A DNA stretch of 64,000 nt from Chromera velia (Eukaryota > Sar > Chromeraceae). The notes below the pieces were generated by a model, which ran no database searches, was not told where the DNA came from, and saw nothing but the letters and a program-made list of their open reading frames with translations. The stretch covers positions 3,305-67,304 of the forward strand of contig JAHBMJ010004932.1 in assembly GCA_018398765.1 (NCBI GenBank), given 5' to 3'. Of the stretch, positions 62,301-64,000 are shown piece by piece. How positions within the stretch are numbered: the first letter of the stretch is position 1; each line of letters starts with the position of its first letter. The translations under genes and the position numbers were made by a program.

Positions 62301-64000
62301 TGATTTCGTGAAGGCCTTGGCGGCTGAAGGGATTTTGTTGAGGCGCTTGTAGGCCTTCTTGATGCGTTTGAAGAGCCCGAAGAAGTCTGTCACGTCGAGG
62401 CCATCGAAGAAGGGCGCGAAGATGTCTTTGGTGGCACGGATGGCCCCCACCATGGCTTCTTGGAAGACGCGCCAGCCCTTGAGGATCTTCTGCGCCGCCT
62501 CCTGGAGGGGACTGCCGAGGAGTTTCCGATAGAAGACCTGCACGGCGATCTCGATCGAGTCTCGGACCTGCATGCATGAATGCGGGGGGGAGAATTAAGC
62601 GGGGGGGGAAAGCGCGAGTGGGAGTTTGATGGTCTGTGAAGTGTACGTGCCGAGAATCTATCGATCTATCCAGTAAGTGGACAAAAACAAGCTCGAAAGG
62701 GAGGACACAGGAGGCGGAGGGTGGAGGAACAGAAGACCATGGTGATGAGCAGCGCGAAACTGTTTTCACTGTCGTTTTGGCTCCCGAAGATAACCTCCCT
62801 CTCACTTTAATCAGACCAAAATCAGGTCCACACAATGCCACGGAATGTTTTTCAGGGATTAAGACAGCCCGAAGGACTGTCTGCTCTGTCTCGATCACTG
62901 CGTGCATGCATGCACATGCACACGGACGGACGGACAAACCTGCATGGGGATTTCTCCAACCCTGATAGCCTCCTGTGGGAAGTCCAAAGCGAGTTCCTGC
63001 TGCACTTGGGTGACGGAGAGGTCTACGCGACCGCCGAAGTCCTTCACGATCAGAGAGACGCCAGATCGAGCGAGAAGCTGGAAGAGCTTAAATAGGTCGA
63101 CGAAAGCTTTTTTGATCTTGGAGATCTGCCTGCCCAGCCAAGGGCCAGCCTTCCTCAAGGTCTTCCAGAGTGACCGGAAAACACCAGGAACCTCCATGAG
63201 AGTCTGCACAAACGCAGTCAGCCCCTCAGAGTTCTGGAGGGAGTCCGGGAGAGCGTAAAAGACCTCCCAGGTGCTCTTCATCGTCTCTACAAATTCCGAA
63301 ATCTGCAAATCGAACGGCCCGTCCGACAAAGCTCTATTCTTCCCTCCACGCCTTCTCCTCCCTTTTCCTTTCCCTTTCTTTTTGGGCTTCTGGTCCACGA
63401 GGGCCGTAGAGGACTCATCAGATCCGACCAGCCCCTGCACGTGTCGTGCGAGTGAGACTAGTCGCCCTCCTTCAATAAGAGTCAGATTCTGACTCCCGCG
63501 TGCCGTCTGGTTCAGGGGATCGAAGTGGAAGAGACTCGACACTGCCTTGGAATCATCGTCGCTCAATATCTGCACACTCAGAGAGACAGAAGAGGGAGGA
63601 GGCAACGGCCGATGCAAAAAGAAAGGGGAAAGAGGATTGATTCACGCATCTCTCGATATTAGAACTTCTGCTAGAATCGTTTGCTCTGCGTTCCTTTCCG
63701 TTGCTTTATTCTTTCGAGGCTCGTCAGATTTCCAATTATGTGCGCGCAGCCTGCGGGTGCGCGGGGCGGAGTGAAAAGAGAGACGGCTGGTAAGCACGCC
63801 TCTGCTTCCTCGCTGTATTCCGGGGCTCCCTAGAAGGATTGCAGATGACGAAGACCCTTATGTGATTCTATCTGAGCTGAGCGCAATCCGCAATAACGCG
63901 GATCATCATCCAACCCCCCCCCCTTGCTGCGGACCGACCTACCTTCAGCCAGAATGCCTCCCCGTCTCCGGCTGCCGACATCTGCCCCGAGAGGAAGGCC
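29549..64000 (-). CDS. Giant modular extracellular-type protein, ~36 exons, 5' end beyond the window
   Basis: I read one gene from the right edge to a TGA at 29551-29549. Exons were placed from acceptor (pyrimidine...CAG) and donor motifs, and the phase was checked at each junction. From 53565 leftwards to the stop every junction can be joined in phase, though at three or four joins (for example 39378/39185, 37545/37298 and 36404/35960) the acceptor was chosen among nearby AGs to keep phase. From 63943 to 55161 most junctions agree as well. Two places are unresolved: between the exon ending 56991 and that starting 55906 (about 56160-56320 may hold one more exon), and between 54627 and 54127. 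The visible exons sum to about 6,800 residues. Content: amphipathic helices, many Cys modules, TSP1, SUEL lectin, acidic coiled coil. TSP1 and lectin domains point to a secreted or surface adhesin-like or matrix protein (inference). No signal peptide or membrane anchor is visible because the N-terminus is outside the window. It could still be two or more genes. Confidence 0.72.
30815..32052 (-). CDS. Giant gene: two coiled-coil exons
   Basis: Exon 32052-31682 (VEKWEEEEKRKASEQAERER...) and exon 31371-30815 (EAERLGCDSSELDQKRSEQL... then KEEKDEEEKKDDEEKKDDEE). Phases match on both sides. Highly charged single-helix or coiled-coil composition. The intron between them carries (CT)n(GT)n just before the acceptor. 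Confidence 0.72.
31398..31457. repeat. (CA)n(GA)n microsatellite (on +)
   Basis: On the gene's strand this is (CT)n followed by (GT)n directly upstream of the acceptor of the exon at 31371. Confidence 0.95.
32421..33816 (-). CDS. Giant gene: basic, poly-acidic and coiled-coil exon
   Basis: 465 codons from PPKRKSGSPPSTPPHRRF. It starts very basic (KRLHRDARKNRKKAAGRRSK). A Glu/Gly-rich stretch of over 60 acidic residues follows, then a short helical region (DIWGGMKDLGKEIA). About 190 residues of charged coiled coil (MSVDELRKEKAKEAGMSEAA) close it. Acceptor TTGATGCAG, donor GTCGGTCAGTC. Confidence 0.72.
34832..34969 (-). CDS. Giant gene: 46-codon Cys exon
   Basis: EKGSDAVLDGKDACEEARSC-AELCGLVEGMTC-RFLDSTEREYLEKK, phase 0 to 0. 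It links the Cys-rich part with the coiled-coil C-terminus. Acceptor TGCGCGCAG, donor GTCAGTCAG. Confidence 0.72.
35248..37298 (-). CDS. Giant gene: four exons with Cys modules
   Basis: Exons 37298-37209, 37065-36996 (70-nt micro-exon DYKVQRCGKDERRFIYRCSLVDR), 36553-36404 and 35960-35248; phases agree at all junctions. Modules include FDCAPNGFLSDVSFDSC, RFAYKCC, FGCNGAESGYALSMFKFEPC and ASYACAAADW. The donor of the micro-exon is GTCAGTCGG, and that of the last exon is GTCGGTCGGTCG. Confidence 0.72.
36095..36290. repeat. Complementary (CA)n and (CT)n(GT)n tracts in one intron
   Basis: On +: (CA)n at about 36095-36130, (CT)n at 36212-36257, (GT)n at 36260-36287. All lie within the intron between exons ending 36404 and starting 35960. 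Confidence 0.95.
37433..37500. repeat. (CT)n(GT)n microsatellite (on +)
   Basis: Lies in the intron after the lectin exon, near its donor, reading (CA)n(GA)n on the coding strand. Confidence 0.95.
37545..38201 (-). CDS. Giant gene: SUEL/RBL-type galactose-binding lectin domain exon
   Basis: 219 codons, phase 0 to 0. The pattern is that of the Gal_Lectin family: FALKILEADLYGP (strand with A-x-YG), VCPSVLVGN, TCETLAVKDTVGLQCDGRRR-C, RLRVNAENLQVPQC and GMRTLYVKYGC. Sugar binding is known for the family and inferred here. It is followed by MVYSCC, a strongly basic tract (KRKSKGGKRKGKKGKKG) and another CPDGFF half-module that continues in the next exon. Donor GTCTGTCTG. Confidence 0.82.
38604..39185 (-). 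CDS. Giant gene: thrombospondin type 1 (TSP1) domain exon
   Basis: The exon encodes SEWGDWTACTSSC-QSFRFRTC followed by NPAPSRGGYPCE, VEPCETDC: the W-x-x-W-x-x-C...C core, the RxR-type strand and the GG-C-PC-C tail of a TSP1 repeat. TSP1 is extracellular and typical of adhesins, including those of apicomplexans. After it come further Cys residues (ALCNAESGFFLSGAAQESC, MPPVVCRDRR). The phase-0 acceptor at 39186 follows GCTGAAG; a nearer TGCATGCATGCAG lies 6 bases upstream but is out of phase. Donor GTTGGTCC. Confidence 0.85.
39378..39960 (-). CDS. Giant gene: two small Cys exons
   Basis: Exon 39960-39848 (113 nt) begins YYKFVFQCC after ATTCATGCAG and completes a Cys module. Exon 39565-39378 (188 nt) reads EQSLANWLLNGSDHSRLTEC...CLHEC...LPCRLR and ends at the donor GTGAGTGAGTG. 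Both join in phase. Confidence 0.7.
40387..41416 (-). CDS. Giant gene: Cys-module/basic exon
   Basis: Starts EEVVEYVVDDTVFLDAKK after TTTTTTTGCAG, phase 1. One module is FSCPAGSALSAWRLED. Other regions are Ser/Arg-rich (RSRLSSWGSRSRL) and a Lys/Val helix (KKVFKKVATAAKKVVNAV). The frame reaches TAG at 40383, but a donor GTAGGTGAGTG overlaps that stop, so I read it as an intron boundary, giving phase 2, which fits the next exon. Confidence 0.7.
41773..43980 (-). CDS. Giant gene: 736-codon Cys-module exon
   Basis: Phase 1 to 1. Repeating modules include ISGGKMAFGCPRT, VCPAGLFMTS, MCPPGTSISIS, LSCPTGLVVRVL, VICPPYL-like AICPPYLSDADG, ECPLGRYLAFASL and LKYTCC, IEYVCE, IKFECA. About 45 Cys residues. 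An acidic spacer (STEDKKEEDEEEKG) separates two halves. Acceptor TGACTCTATCTGCAG; donor GTCAGCGAAC. Confidence 0.75.
44319..46553 (-). CDS. Giant gene: three Cys-module exons
   Basis: Exons 46553-46024, 45646-45226 and 44894-44319, all phase-matched. They hold consecutive modules of the form CPxGxx(L/F)xx(F/I)...YxC(C): TCPTGWYLSDFR, FVYTCC, TCPAKMLLTDIELIPC, VVYDC, VCPPDQFLSSFGFESC, VAYTCC, FCGGPEMVLQGFTLEEC, FEYTC. Introns fall between the two halves of a module in at least one case (after LSDFR). N-glycosylation sequons (NWTS, NGT, NKT) fit a secretory location. Confidence 0.75.
46832..51722 (-). CDS. Giant gene: very long helical exon plus Cys-module exon
   Basis: The exon 51722-47834 is 3.9 kb (1296 codons) and is joined in phase over a 72-nt intron (47833-47762, GTGAGTGCC...TTCTTGTGCAG) that happens to be open in frame. 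The long exon has a Pro/Glu-rich start, a helical domain with Cys (LCDISCVSDAVRTGNKA, LLNYMNYHAEYSEQLMQWL), then about 900 residues of predicted spectrin-like helices and disordered acidic text. The second part (47761-46832) carries the repeating Cys module (LSCPGTSVMRGIALE...YICTE, TFSLRATCCSSSG, YAVRYTCTYL). The apparent start MLACLLLCVQC lies in the intron and is not a signal peptide. Confidence 0.75.
52069..52830 (-). CDS. Giant gene: exon with helical and Cys-module text
   Basis: 254 codons, phase 0 to 0. It contains two YxCC/TCC-type modules (IFNHTCCGGGEGD; CPEGQVISKISATADG...TRTCC) around a helical segment (EAKIAMNDLKDTMFKKATQV). It ends at GTAGGTGTAT. Confidence 0.72.
53212..53356. 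repeat. (GA)n/(GACA)n microsatellite
   Basis: Intronic in the giant gene (between exons 53474 and 52830), on the coding strand (CT)n/(CTGT)n. Confidence 0.95.
53474..55906 (-). CDS. Giant gene: five small Cys-rich exons
   Basis: Exons 55906-55840, 55553-55161, 54731-54627, 54127-53870 and 53565-53474. The first three join in phase and give a Cys/Trp-rich domain (DKWACKEQ, MRECNGANKIVCAAETW, WREQWTWQRESVPFLCNEDG) ending in CLKKCRKSKKCHYVT...CTYF, a spacing like PAN/apple modules (tentative). The join 54627 to 54127 is out of phase by one base, so a micro-exon or a different splice site is missing. The last exon reads GHYTCALASNVKGCKTEVFK. Four of the five acceptors end in ATGCAG or ATGCATGCAG-like sequence. 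Confidence 0.62.
53545..53690 (-). repeat. Duplicated acceptor plus exon start
   Basis: The ~40-bp text CAGATCGTTCGTCAGGGTCT + CACCTGCATGAGATGA at 53543-53578 recurs at about 53650-53687 with one change. On the coding strand each copy is a full acceptor (CTCATGCAG) followed by the first codons of the exon GETLTND. Confidence 0.85.
56991..57475 (-). CDS. Giant gene: two short exons, acidic and micro-exon
   Basis: Exon 57475-57362 (38 codons) reads VTKQEEEEEEDFPEEST and keeps phase 0. Exon 57039-56991 (49 nt) reads KKSDLTRSLDSRFDKS and ends at the donor GTCAGTCAGTCAGTCAGTCGG. The next exon is unresolved; 56160-56320 has a frame QILCGDAICTLQAEAIERDQ that fits in phase at its start but lacks a good donor. 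Confidence 0.5.
57913..59422 (-). CDS. Giant gene: two exons ending in hydrophobic helices
   Basis: Exons 59422-58520 (301 codons) and 58131-57913 (73 codons), phase 0. The first is largely disordered/acidic, then basic-hydrophobic (RKIGGLFRSVIGRIASIG, KKFFLVFTGKWGGLV). The second is strongly hydrophobic-helical (FNYLVLIKNILML, MILIIKSLGLLIPALAM) but interrupted by charges, so more like buried amphipathic helices than a clean membrane span. The donor of the second is GTCAGTCAGTGGGTGGGTGGG. Confidence 0.68.
59819..61153 (-). CDS. Giant gene: 445-codon exon, mixed globular and Ser-rich
   Basis: Phase 0 to 0. It begins TPYTQAPASLPRMQ after TTTGCGCAG. The N-terminal third has Cys and strand-like text (MVRVGCREERYVMVRKSA, LSFDLSCVDGQW, RFGIVDTQGQCLTAS), possibly a sushi- or lectin-like fold. 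The rest is Ser/Gln-rich, then helical. No named family is assigned. Confidence 0.68.
61520..61663 (-). CDS. Giant gene: small Cys-rich exon
   Basis: 48 codons, phase 0 to 0, with Cys pairs (NEACLFERLLMECEHK, GACGRCTLKK). Acceptor TGTGTGTCAG, donor GTGAGTGAGTC. Confidence 0.7.
62118..63569 (-). CDS. Giant gene: two exons of Lys-rich amphipathic helices
   Basis: Exons 63569-62940 (210 codons) and 62567-62118 (150 codons), both phase 0. They encode a basic linker (KPKKKGKGKGRRRRGGKN) and then long amphipathic helices with aromatic residues (FRSLWKTLRKAGPWLGRQI, FFGLFKRIKKAYKRLNKI). The pattern suggests a helical bundle that could touch membranes or partners; no family is recognised. The second exon begins after CATGCATGCAG and ends at the donor GTCAGTCAGTCAGTCAGTCGG. 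Confidence 0.7.
63943..64000 (-). CDS. Giant gene: partial exon at the right edge
   Basis: The exon enters from beyond 64000 and ends ...GDGEAFWLK at donor GTAGGTCGGTCCG. It ends in phase 0, matching the next exon at 63569. Confidence 0.6.

Overview
This is a eukaryotic nuclear window, not bacterial. Genes are broken by many GT-AG introns, there are long (GT)n/(CT)n tracts, interspersed repeats, retroelements and two assembly gaps inside poly-C. The mix of extracellular modules (thrombospondin type 1, SUEL-type galactose-binding lectin, many small Cys modules) in one huge secreted-type protein, with retroelements and GC-balanced coding, resembles a chromerid alveolate such as Chromera velia. 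That assignment is inference, not proof.

Left 10.4 kb: mobile DNA. A broken reverse transcriptase (YADD motif) lies on + at about 262-1855. It is followed by a Penelope-like retroelement on the minus strand (2391-9842). Its ends are two ~510-bp direct repeats, and each contains a recognisable type I hammerhead ribozyme on the same strand as the RT. Inside are three minus-strand ORFs: an N-terminal ORF, a gag-like coiled-coil/decapeptide-repeat/RGG ORF, and a Penelope-type RT without a GIY-YIG endonuclease. Each carries one or two in-frame stop codons, so this copy looks recently dead. A second ~420-bp repeat flanks the element on both sides.

10.4-15.4 kb: a six-exon minus-strand gene for an RCC1 beta-propeller protein of about 1195 residues with a coiled-coil and disordered tail. 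15.4-20 kb: intergenic DNA with a degenerate tandem array and AT-rich DNA. 20.9-25.1 kb: exons of an unidentified minus-strand gene, with in-frame TGA codons and a decayed exon duplication. 26.0-26.9 kb: a + strand leucine-rich-repeat relic broken by a 16-bp tandem duplication. 27.1-29.5 kb: AT-rich and unassigned DNA.

29.5-64 kb: what I read as ONE giant minus-strand gene, with its 3' end at 29549 and its 5' end beyond the right edge. I placed about 36 exons from splice motifs and checked reading-frame phase at each junction; nearly all agree, giving about 6,800 visible residues. Order from the N-terminal side: amphipathic helical segments, small Cys-rich exons, a very long helical/disordered exon, a block with about 15 copies of a 'CPxG...YxCC' module, a TSP1 domain, a SUEL lectin domain, more Cys modules, then an acidic coiled-coil C-terminus ending in two related Ser/Lys-rich exons.

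Genome-scale signals: splice donors are often extended as tandem tetranucleotides (GTCAGTCAGTCAG, GTGAGTGAG, GTCGGTCGG), and many acceptors end in TGCATGCAG.
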